Positions 1 to 5,115 of a stretch of DNA of 5,115 bases are shown piece by piece (the first letter of the stretch is position 1; each line of letters begins with the position of its first letter). Under the pieces are notes generated by a model. It did not search any database and was not told where the DNA came from. It worked only from the letters and a program-made list of their open reading frames with translations. The translations under genes and the position numbers were made by a program. The DNA comes from an uncultured Varibaculum sp. (GTDB lineage: Bacteria; Actinomycetota; Actinomycetes; Actinomycetales; Actinomycetaceae), in assembly GCA_947253735.1 (NCBI GenBank), contig CAMYAU010000105.1, forward strand, positions 1 through 5,115, given 5' to 3'.

Positions 1-416
1 CCCCCACCAGGTAATACTTTTTGAGAATAGTAAGTGAACTTATAGCCACTCCAATTAACCACTCCCGCCCGCTGCAGCGCCGATAAAGAATATTGCCCAG
101 TTGAAGAGGCCGCGCCGGCTGCTGCCGCTGGTGAAGTGGAGGCTCCCGCCTTGGTAGTTTCGGCGGTTGCCGTTTGCGGGGTTACTTTCGCGTTAACAAC
201 CTGCAGCCCCAAATCCTCACCTGCCTGCACAGCAGGGTTAGTAGCAGAAATAGTTTGCGCGGTTGTTTCCGGTACCGGTTGCCCGGTAGGTAGCGAAGAA
301 CTGTGTAAAGCTACCGCACCTGAAGTACCCACTGCTCCCGCAATCACCGCGGTAGCTAATCCTACCTGCCAGAGCAGATGGCGGAATGGTTTCTTTCCTT
401 GGCAATGACGTCCCAC
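1..416 (-). CDS. N-terminal part of a secreted, probably cell-envelope protein (partial)
   Basis: This frame stays open from a GTG at 416 to the left window edge, giving 138 codons without a stop. The protein starts with a basic stretch (GKKPFRHLLWQ, residues 7-17). A hydrophobic stretch of about 18 residues follows (VGLATAVIAGAVGTSGAVA, about 18-36), which looks like a Sec signal peptide or membrane anchor with a possible cleavage site after AVA. Residues 40-108 are a low-complexity Thr/Ala/Pro/Ser/Gln linker, as in exported cell-wall proteins. The fragment ends with SALQRAGVVNWSGYKFTYYS and then QKVLPGG. From memory this resembles the start of a small domain found in secreted actinobacterial and Firmicutes proteins, but its exact function is not assigned here. 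The GTG has a GGGA six bases upstream. The start is uncertain: another GTG with an SD-like AGG lies at 438 in a different frame. Export is fairly sure; the function is unknown. Confidence 0.72.
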   Translation of the reverse strand, partial: MGRHCQGKKPFRHLLWQVGLATAVIAGAVGTSGAVALHSSSLPTGQPVPETTAQTISATNPAVQAGEDLGLQVVNAKVTPQTATAETTKAGASTSPAAAAGAASSTGQYSLSALQRAGVVNWSGYKFTYYSQKVLPGG

Positions 417-507
417 GTTTATCCCATTCAGTCGACACAATAACCTGCCGGTTTTGACCAGGCGAAAATCAGTTTAAACCAATACGCAACCTTTTCGCTA
501 CCAAATC

Positions 508-513
508 GTTATA
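508..513 (-). promoter_or_regulatory. Candidate -10 box for the secreted-protein gene
   Basis: Read on the minus strand this is TATAAC, one mismatch from the TATAAT consensus. It lies between the hairpin after rho and the GTG at 416, where a promoter is expected if the hairpin ends rho transcription. I see no convincing -35 box at the usual spacing, so the call is tentative. It would give a 5' leader of roughly 85 nt. Confidence 0.3.
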
Positions 514-543
514 TTCGTAGCCGGTAACACAGTTTTCGCAGGA

Positions 544-584
544 AAGCGTGGTGCCCCACCGTTTTTCGGTGGGGCACCACGCTT
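544..584 (-). terminator. Perfect 18-bp stem hairpin after rho, probable transcription terminator
   Basis: Positions 544-561 and 567-584 are exact reverse complements: an 18-bp GC-rich stem with a 5-nt loop (AAAAA in the rho transcript). The hairpin begins 31 nt after the rho stop codon. In the direction of rho transcription the stem ends in CTTTCC, so only a three-base T run follows. No T run follows on the plus strand either. GC-rich stems with a poor U-tract are commonly proposed as terminators in Actinobacteria. The hairpin separates rho from the secreted-protein gene. Because the stem is symmetrical it could in principle act in both directions, but no plus-strand gene ends here. Confidence 0.85.
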
Positions 585-615
585 GGTATCAGATTTGAAA
601 TCCGTTATTTTCCAG

Positions 616-2295
616 TTAAATCTGGGTGCTCATCTTGGCAATCATCATCAAGAATTCCGCGTTAGAGTTAGTGTTCTTCAATTTAGAAAGCACGAACTCG
701 GTAGCCTGTTGTGGCTCCAAGGCGCTGAGCATCCGCCGCAACTTCCAGGTAACTTGCAGTTCTTCCTTGTTAAGTAGCAGCTCTTCGCGGCGAGTTCCCG
801 AAGCATTCACATCGACCGCCGGGAATAGACGCTTATCAGCCAGCTGACGCGACAGGCGCAGCTCCATATTGCCGGTGCCTTTGAACTCTTCGAAAATAAC
901 TTCATCCATCTTGGAGTTAGTCTCCACCAAGGCGGTAGCCAGGATAGTTAAAGAGCCACCGTTTTCGACGTTGCGCGCCGCCCCAAAGAACTTCTTGGGA
1001 GGATAAAGCGCTGAAGCATCCACACCACCAGAGAGGATCCTTCCCGAGGCGGGAGCCGCCAAGTTATAGGCACGCCCCAAACGAGTAATCGAATCTAGCA
1101 GTACCACCACATCTTGACCTAGCTCTACTAGGCGCTTTGCCCGCTCAATCGCTAATTCAGCCACTGAGGCATGATCGGAAGCCGGCCGGTCGAAGGTAGA
1201 AGCAATAACCTCTCCCTTCACCGTGCGCTGCATATCGGTGACCTCTTCAGGACGCTCATCTACCAGCACCACCATCAGGTGGCATTCCGGATTATTAGTG
1301 GTGATCGCGTTAGCAATCTGCTGCAAAATAATAGTTTTACCGGCTTTAGGCGGAGAAACAATCAATCCGCGCTGCCCCTTACCGATGGGGGCAATCAAGT
1401 CGATTATCCGCTGGGTAATGTTCTTGGGGGTATTCTCCAGGCGTAGCTGTTCATTGGGGTACAAAGGTACCAAATCTTTGAACTGAGTACGCGCCCGCGC
1501 ATCCTCAATACTCATCCCATTTACGGTGTCCAAACGTACCAGGGCATTATATTTTTGCCTACGGTTAGCATCGCCCTCTTTAGGGGGACGCACCGCGCCC
1601 TGCACCGCGTCCCCGGAGCGTAGACCCCACCGACGTACCTGGCCGAGGGTGACATAGACATCATTGGGACCCGCAATGTAGCCGGAGGTCCGCACGAAGG
1701 CATGGTTGCTTTGTACATCCAATACTCCCGCAATCGGCAAGAGCTCTTCCTCTGTTTCGTCGTTAGGCTCTTCGTCGTTGTCGTATTTTCCGCGCCCGCG
1801 CTCGCCACGATTGTCATTCCAGTTGTCATCGCGACGGCGATTCCGGTCACGCCGACGATTTCGCCGTCCGCGTCCGCGGCCTTCCCCGCGGTCTTCATCT
1901 TCCGCGCTAGGCAAAGCGATCTCATCCACCGAATGTGGGGCGTCCGCCTTATTCTTCCGTGCCTTATTTTGACCATCTTTCTTGCCGGCACGCTCAGCTA
2001 AATCTTGCTTTAGCTGTTCTTTCGCATCTTTTTTCGCGTCTGTTTCTTCACGAACCGCTGCGTGGCGCCGCCCTTGGCGTCCCCGGGTATTTGCTGCCTG
2101 TTTAGGGGCTTCGTCTTTCTTAGCCGCAGCTTCCTCAGAGACTACGCTGGTGGATTGGCGAGCCTCGGTTATTTTTTCGATCAGCTCGTTCTTCCGCAGC
2201 CGGGAAATCCCGCGCAAATGCATTTTTGCAGCTAAAGACTTTAGGTCATCCAGCTTCATAGTGCGGAGATCATTAGCATTCTCGTTTGTGCTCAC
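616..2295 (-). CDS. rho: Transcription termination factor Rho
   Basis: Rho is a hexameric RNA-dependent ATPase/helicase that binds nascent RNA in the cytoplasm and releases RNA polymerase. The protein has 559 residues, longer than E. coli Rho (419). Residues 9-46 form the Rho N-terminal helical domain (MKLDDLKSLAAKMHLRG, then LRKNELIEKI). Residues about 50-184 are a charged insertion with an Arg/Gly/Asp/Asn-rich core at 134-184. The cold-shock-like RNA-binding domain follows (about 185-255). The RecA-type ATPase has Walker A PPKAGKT (315-321), the catalytic segment DERPEEV (347-353), Walker B VVVLLD (396-401), the Q-loop around YPPKKFFGAARN (431-442), the R-loop around SKMDE (461-465), and arginine finger R502 in SGTRREE. 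All key residues are intact. The start is GTG at 2295, with AGGA six bases upstream. The gene lies 234 nt after thrB and is followed by a strong hairpin. Confidence 0.98.
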   Translation of the reverse strand: MSTNENANDLRTMKLDDLKSLAAKMHLRGISRLRKNELIEKITEARQSTSVVSEEAAAKKDEAPKQAANTRGRQGRRHAAVREETDAKKDAKEQLKQDLAERAGKKDGQNKARKNKADAPHSVDEIALPSAEDEDRGEGRGRGRRNRRRDRNRRRDDNWNDNRGERGRGKYDNDEEPNDETEEELLPIAGVLDVQSNHAFVRTSGYIAGPNDVYVTLGQVRRWGLRSGDAVQGAVRPPKEGDANRRQKYNALVRLDTVNGMSIEDARARTQFKDLVPLYPNEQLRLENTPKNITQRIIDLIAPIGKGQRGLIVSPPKAGKTIILQQIANAITTNNPECHLMVVLVDERPEEVTDMQRTVKGEVIASTFDRPASDHASVAELAIERAKRLVELGQDVVVLLDSITRLGRAYNLAAPASGRILSGGVDASALYPPKKFFGAARNVENGGSLTILATALVETNSKMDEVIFEEFKGTGNMELRLSRQLADKRLFPAVDVNASGTRREELLLNKEELQVTWKLRRMLSALEPQQATEFVLSKLKNTNSNAEFLMMIAKMSTQI

Positions 2296-2298
2296 AAA

Positions 2299-2308
2299 CT
2301 TTCCTTTT
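2299..2308 (-). promoter_or_regulatory. Ribosome binding site of rho
   Basis: On the minus strand this reads AAAAGGAAAG. The AGGA core sits six bases before the GTG at 2295, which supports that start over any internal ATG. The protein then opens with MSTNENANDLRTMKLDDLKS, joining directly onto the conserved Rho N-terminal domain. Confidence 0.75.
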
Positions 2309-2322
2309 GAATGTAGGTATGA

Positions 2323-2332
2323 CGCATATGCG
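2323..2332. repeat. 10-bp perfect palindrome upstream of rho RBS
   Basis: The sequence CGCATATGCG is its own reverse complement. It lies 27 bases before the rho start codon and just upstream of the ribosome binding site. It could be a protein-binding site or chance. Its position in the leader is the only supporting context. Confidence 0.4.
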
Positions 2333-2393
2333 CCTGGATATTAAGAACCGAGAGAAAAAGGTCTCGATTTTGAAGGCTGGAACTGAGCGATCC

Positions 2394-2410
2394 TAGCAGG
2401 CAACCTGCTA
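2394..2410 (-). repeat. 7-bp perfect hairpin in rho leader (second, downstream stem)
   Basis: Arms 2394-2400 and 2404-2410 (TAGCAGG/CCTGCTA) are exact reverse complements around a 3-nt loop. In the transcript this stem comes after the 9-bp stem and shares bases 2407-2410 with it, so the two cannot both form completely. No U-tract follows, so it does not look like an intrinsic terminator by itself. Confidence 0.55.
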
Positions 2411-2436
2411 AGCTCTTTCGCCTCCGTGAGCTTAGC
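2407..2436 (-). repeat. 9-bp perfect hairpin in rho leader (first stem, GGAGG in loop)
   Basis: Arms 2407-2415 and 2428-2436 (GCTAAGCTC/GAGCTTAGC) are exact reverse complements enclosing a 12-nt loop. In the transcript the loop reads ACGGAGGCGAAA and so exposes a Shine-Dalgarno-like GGAGG, although no start codon lies at a usable distance after it. The 3' arm overlaps the 5' arm of the next stem by four bases. Confidence 0.6.
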
Positions 2437-2487
2437 TTACCAGGATTTTCGGCCAGTCGGAAACCTGCAATTAGTGAACCTGGCCAT
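2437..2487 (-). other. Possible 16-codon upstream ORF in rho leader
   Basis: An ATG at 2487 opens a short frame encoding MARFTNCRFPTGRKSW. It ends with TAA at 2437-2439, directly next to the base of the 9-bp stem that begins at 2436. I see no good ribosome binding site before the ATG, and the ATG lies in the loop of a weak hairpin. No run of one amino acid suggests classical attenuation. Such short frames arise often by chance. The entry is kept only because its stop abuts the stem. Confidence 0.2.
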
Positions 2488-2529
2488 GCCAGTTAACTAG
2501 AGTTGACAGCTTAATCTAACGCTAGCGTG

Positions 2530-3540
2530 TTAAAGTTCCCGTACCCCGCGAGTATCCAAATCTAGGGTACGAACTTTCCATCCCACTTTTTCTGCTTGCG
2601 ATTTAACCTGCTCGCCCACATTTCCTAACGCCAATACGCACGGCCCTGCCCCGGAAATGACCGCTGGAAGTTGCTGGGCACGTAACCAATACATTAGGTC
2701 CAAAGAGGCAGGCATGGCGGCTCTCCGATAATTTTGATGCAAATAATCCGTGGTGGCTGCCATCAGGAATTCGGGATGATCTTGCAAGGCTCTCACCAGA
2801 AGTGCCGCGTTAGCTACATTGTGAGCAGCATCAGCGTGGGGCACCTGTTCAGGCAGTAGCGCCCGCGCCTGGGCAGTATCCAACTCGAAATCGGGGATAA
2901 ATACCGTGGGACGCAAACCGTATTGATTTTCGATTTTAACTGCCCAAGTCTGCGGAAAATCTGCGTTCAAGACGGGCTGGTCAGTTTCTTCCTCCTGCTC
3001 GTCCTCGCCTTCTTGCCCCATTTCAATAAAAGGCGAAGTCAGTTCCTTAGTGGTGGCGGCTTCTTCACTGGAAGTACCATGAGTTCCCGACAGCGTTATC
3101 CCTCCATAGATTGCCGGCGCCAGGTTATCGGGGTGTCCTTCCAGATAGGTAGCAATACGTAGCATGGTGTCGTTATCGAGAGCCTGCGGGTCGGAAATAA
3201 TCGCCCGCGCAATGGCCAGACCGCTAACGATCGCGGAGGCCGAAGACCCTAAGCCTCGCGATTGCGGAATCTGATTTTCTTGCCACAGACTGATCCCTAC
3301 CTGGGATGCCCCTACCGCATCTAGCCCCAAGCGGATAGCTCGTACTACTAGGTGTTTGTCATCCTCGGGCAGCCGATCTTTCCCTTCCCCGCGCACATGT
3401 ACCTGGGTTTTTCCTACGGTCGCCCGGAAACGTACACGATCGTGCAAAGAAAGTGCTAGCCCCATACAGTCGTATCCCGGCCCCAGATTAGCCGAGGTAG
3501 CGGGAACTTTTACTTCCACTTCGTCCTTTACGATTCGCAT
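2530..3540 (-). CDS. thrB: Homoserine kinase
   Basis: ThrB uses ATP to phosphorylate L-homoserine to O-phospho-L-homoserine, the substrate of ThrC. The protein has 336 residues and is a GHMP kinase. Motif 1 is PATSANLGPGYDCMG (13-27), the ATP-binding loop is SRGLGSSAS (94-102), LEGHPDN (133-139) is the conserved active-site segment, and the C-terminal motif 3 is ISGAGPCVLAL (295-305). All core motifs are present, so it should be active. Between GGITL and AVKIENQYGLRP (about 152-199) it has about 30 more residues than the mycobacterial enzyme as I recall it, including the acidic run GEDEQEEETD (178-187). The ATG at 3540 comes 15 nt after the thrC stop with only a weak GGGA ten bases upstream, which suggests translational coupling to thrC. 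It is the last gene of the threonine operon, before the rho leader. Confidence 0.96.
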   Translation of the reverse strand: MRIVKDEVEVKVPATSANLGPGYDCMGLALSLHDRVRFRATVGKTQVHVRGEGKDRLPEDDKHLVVRAIRLGLDAVGASQVGISLWQENQIPQSRGLGSSASAIVSGLAIARAIISDPQALDNDTMLRIATYLEGHPDNLAPAIYGGITLSGTHGTSSEEAATTKELTSPFIEMGQEGEDEQEEETDQPVLNADFPQTWAVKIENQYGLRPTVFIPDFELDTAQARALLPEQVPHADAAHNVANAALLVRALQDHPEFLMAATTDYLHQNYRRAAMPASLDLMYWLRAQQLPAVISGAGPCVLALGNVGEQVKSQAEKVGWKVRTLDLDTRGVREL

Positions 3541-3555
3541 CTTGCTCAGTTCCCG

Positions 3556-4659
3556 TTATTTCAGATCGAGGGCGCTGAGGGCGGCCTCCAGGGTAGGCTC
3601 AATTACCTGCGGGCTAATATCGCGATCCCCCAGAGCAGCCGCGGTATCTTTCAGACCATTACCAGTCACCGTACACACAATCGTGGCCTCTCCAGGGACT
3701 TTACCCTGGCTAGCGGCCTGCAAAAGTCCCGCTACCGAGGCCGCCGAGGCGGGCTCAACGAAGATTCCAGTACTGGCCGCGAGCCGCGCTTGCGCCGCTA
3801 AAATAGCTTCATCACTCACGGAAGTGATGAAGCCGTGGGAATCATCCCGGGCTGCCGAAGCGTAATCCCAAGAGGCGGGGTTACCGATCCTAATCGCAGT
3901 CGCCACGGTTTCCGGATTGTCAATCGGATGTCCGGCTACGAAGGGAGCCGCCCCTTTGGCCTGGATCCCCCACATTTGCGGCACCTTGCTGGCGCACGTG
4001 TCCCCTAGTTTAGTTTCTTTTTCTAAAGAGGCGGCAGTGCGCCGACCAGCGTATTCGTTGTACCCCATCCAGTAGGCGGAGATGTTCCCGGCGTTCCCTA
4101 CCGGCAGTACGTGAATATCGGGGGCATCCCCCAGGAAATCAACGATTTCAAAGGCCGCAGTCTTTTGCCCCTGCAGGCGGTAGGGGTTAATCGAGTTAAC
4201 CAGGGCTACCGGATAGCTTTCGGTGAGCTGGCGGGTAATGGTCAGGCACTGGTCAAAGTTGCCATCCACTGCCACTAGCCGCGCCCCATGCACTATCGCT
4301 TGCGCGAGTTTGCCGGCAGCGATCTTCCCGGCAGGCAGGATTACTGCACATTCCAGGCCAGCTTTCGCCGAATAGGCGGCGGCAGATGCCGAGGTGTTAC
4401 CGGTAGAGGCACAGGCAACCATCTTTTGTCCCTGGGAAACCACCTTGGTAATCGCCATGGTCATCCCGCGATCCTTAAAAGATCCGGTGGGGTTCACACC
4501 CTCGACTTTGATATAAACCTTCGCCCCTACCTCGCTAGACAGATCATCCGAATATACCAGCGGAGTGCCGCCCTCCTGTAAAGTAACGATTTCTTCTTTA
4601 TCATCTACGGGGAGCCAATCGCGGTATTCGTTGATTATTCCCTGCCACAGATGCGCCAT
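3556..4659 (-). CDS. thrC: Threonine synthase (PLP-dependent)
   Basis: ThrC converts O-phospho-L-homoserine and water to L-threonine and phosphate, the last step of the pathway. The 367-residue protein is a fold-type II PLP enzyme of the short actinobacterial type (M. tuberculosis ThrC is about 360). EGGTPL (29-34) is the N-terminal substrate motif. K62 in PTGSFKDRGM (57-66) is the expected PLP Schiff-base lysine. STGNTSASAA (85-94) should bind the substrate carboxylate and cofactor. PVGNAGNISAYW (186-197) is the PLP-phosphate loop, and VTGNGLKD (331-338) is the conserved C-terminal motif. Residues about 204-225 carry a slightly longer loop than the mycobacterial enzyme. The ATG at 4659 lies 3 nt after the hom stop, and its GGAAGG ribosome binding site (4667-4672) is inside the last hom codons, so the two are probably co-translated. 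Confidence 0.97.
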   Translation of the reverse strand: MAHLWQGIINEYRDWLPVDDKEEIVTLQEGGTPLVYSDDLSSEVGAKVYIKVEGVNPTGSFKDRGMTMAITKVVSQGQKMVACASTGNTSASAAAYSAKAGLECAVILPAGKIAAGKLAQAIVHGARLVAVDGNFDQCLTITRQLTESYPVALVNSINPYRLQGQKTAAFEIVDFLGDAPDIHVLPVGNAGNISAYWMGYNEYAGRRTAASLEKETKLGDTCASKVPQMWGIQAKGAAPFVAGHPIDNPETVATAIRIGNPASWDYASAARDDSHGFITSVSDEAILAAQARLAASTGIFVEPASAASVAGLLQAASQGKVPGEATIVCTVTGNGLKDTAAALGDRDISPQVIEPTLEAALSALDLK

Positions 4660-4662
4660 CTT

Positions 4663-5115
4663 TTAGCCTTCCATACTGATTACTTGGATTACTCGGCTCA
4701 CCGGCTGCGCGGCGGCCAAATCTTTTACCGTTAAGTCTATGGCGTCCGCCCGTGCCCAAGCGGTCGCTAGCGATACCTCCGCTTTAGCGGAGTCGCTGTC
4801 ATTGCGCTGGCGCACCTGCTCTATAGAGATCCCCCGGCGAGCAAAAATCCCTGCTACCTCAGCTAATACCCCGGTCGCGTCCTCTACCTCTAGGCGAATA
4901 CTGTACTTAGAACGCACCTGTCCGGCCGGCATTTGCGGCAAATCGGCATATGCGGATTCACGCGGGGCGCTACCTCCGGATACCAGATGGAAGGCGGCGG
5001 CCACCACGTCCGAGAGCACCGCGGAGGCGGTTTGTACCCCGCCGGCACCTTGACCGTAGAACATTAGTCTGCCCGCGGCCTCGGCATCAATCACAATCGC
5101 GTTAAAGGCTCCCGC
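4663..5115 (-). CDS. hom: Homoserine dehydrogenase, C-terminal part (partial)
   Basis: Hom reduces L-aspartate 4-semialdehyde to L-homoserine with NAD(P)H, the branch point toward threonine and methionine. Only the last 150 codons are in the window; the frame stays open to the right edge (AGAFNAI precedes the first in-window GTG), so the NAD-binding domain and most of the catalytic domain lie outside. The fragment begins at the end of the catalytic domain, with AAGRLMFYGQGAGGVQTASA and a following SDVVAAA, strongly conserved in actinobacterial Hom. A linker follows, then a C-terminal ACT domain (about 70-150 of the fragment: YSIRLEVEDATGVLAEVAGI, then FARRGISIEQVRQ). In related enzymes this domain gives feedback inhibition by threonine. 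The stop is TAA at 4663-4665, 3 nt before thrC. The GTG at 5094 is internal, not the real start. Confidence 0.96.
   Translation of the reverse strand, partial: AGAFNAIVIDAEAAGRLMFYGQGAGGVQTASAVLSDVVAAAFHLVSGGSAPRESAYADLPQMPAGQVRSKYSIRLEVEDATGVLAEVAGIFARRGISIEQVRQRNDSDSAKAEVSLATAWARADAIDLTVKDLAAAQPVSRVIQVISMEG
4667..4672 (-). promoter_or_regulatory. Ribosome binding site of thrC inside hom
   Basis: On the minus strand this reads GGAAGG, formed by the last codons of hom (Met-Glu-Gly). It lies seven bases before the thrC ATG at 4659. It supports that start and ties thrC translation to the end of hom. Confidence 0.75.

Larger units (their letters stand above)
2296..2529 (-). promoter_or_regulatory. 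thrB-rho intergenic region, probable structured rho leader
   Basis: This 234-nt gap has no long ORF. Read toward rho it contains a weak hairpin (2477-2494), a possible 16-codon upstream ORF (2437-2487), a 9-bp perfect stem (2407-2436), an overlapping 7-bp perfect stem (2394-2410), a small CGAGA/TCTCG stem (about 2349-2366), a 10-bp palindrome (2323-2332) and the rho ribosome binding site. A weak -10-like TAATAT lies near 2338-2343 on the minus strand, without a clear -35 box. No hairpin here is followed by a T-tract, so I see no classical terminator for thrB, and read-through from thrB into rho is possible. E. coli rho is known to be autoregulated by Rho-dependent attenuation in its leader; a similar role here is inference. 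Confidence 0.55.

Noticed and set aside
136..408. Plus-strand frame of 90 codons at the left edge
   Set aside because: It lies antisense to the frame with a signal peptide and Thr/Pro linker, has no recognisable domain, and its composition is that of a shadow frame.
1521..1991. 156-codon minus-strand frame inside rho
   Set aside because: It is an out-of-frame reading of the Arg/Asp-rich rho insertion. Repetitive GC-rich codons keep alternative frames open.
1982..2344. 120-codon plus-strand frame over the rho 5' end and leader
   Set aside because: It is antisense to the well-supported rho N-terminus, is Ser/Phe/Ala-rich, and has no domain or good start.
2349..2370. CGAGA/TCTCG stem followed by ATTTT on the plus strand as a terminator
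   Set aside because: The stem is only five pairs with an 8-nt loop, and no plus-strand gene ends before it.
2477..2494. Small hairpin (CTGGC/GCCAG with a bulged AA/TT extension) after thrB as a terminator
   Set aside because: The stem is only five pairs before a bulge, the loop is 3 nt, and no T-tract follows on the minus strand.
2502..2507. TTGACA on the plus strand as a -35 box
   Set aside because: No acceptable -10 box lies 16-18 bases downstream, and there is no plus-strand gene for it to serve.
3356..3865. 169-codon plus-strand frame across the thrB-thrC junction
   Set aside because: It is fully antisense to two genes with intact catalytic motifs and shows no family signature.

Overview
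The window looks like a piece of an actinobacterial chromosome, and all five recognised genes lie on the minus strand. From right to left, in the direction of transcription, they are: the 3' end of hom (homoserine dehydrogenase), thrC (threonine synthase), thrB (homoserine kinase), rho (transcription termination factor Rho), and the 5' part of a gene for an exported protein. The order hom-thrC-thrB-rho is well known in Actinobacteria, including mycobacteria. Rho carries the long charged Arg/Asp/Asn-rich N-terminal insertion typical of that phylum. GC content is moderate (a little above half), with many A/T-ending codons. This fits a moderate-GC Actinomycetaceae-type organism (Varibaculum or Mobiluncus-like) better than Streptomyces or Mycobacterium. 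The genus guess is inference.

Right part (about 2530-5115): hom, thrC and thrB are tightly packed, with gaps of 3 and 15 nt, and almost certainly form one operon. They encode the branch from aspartate semialdehyde to threonine: Hom makes homoserine, ThrB phosphorylates it, and ThrC converts O-phosphohomoserine to threonine. The Hom fragment keeps its C-terminal ACT domain, the expected site of feedback control. ThrB carries an unusual acidic insertion.

Middle (2296-2529): a 234-nt gap separates thrB from rho. It holds no long ORF, but it has two overlapping perfect inverted repeats that cannot both form, a possible 16-codon upstream ORF ending next to the first one, and a 10-bp palindrome near the rho ribosome binding site. 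This looks like a structured rho leader and could be an autoregulatory attenuation region. It is the most interesting non-coding part of the window.

Left part: rho (559 codons, GTG start) is followed by a perfect 18-bp stem hairpin, very probably its terminator. After it lies a promoter-like stretch and the start of a gene for a secreted, probably cell-envelope, protein that runs off the left edge.

I found no mobile element, CRISPR array, tRNA, rRNA or defence system. The content is mostly core metabolism and transcription machinery, and nothing here supports a claim of a wholly new system.
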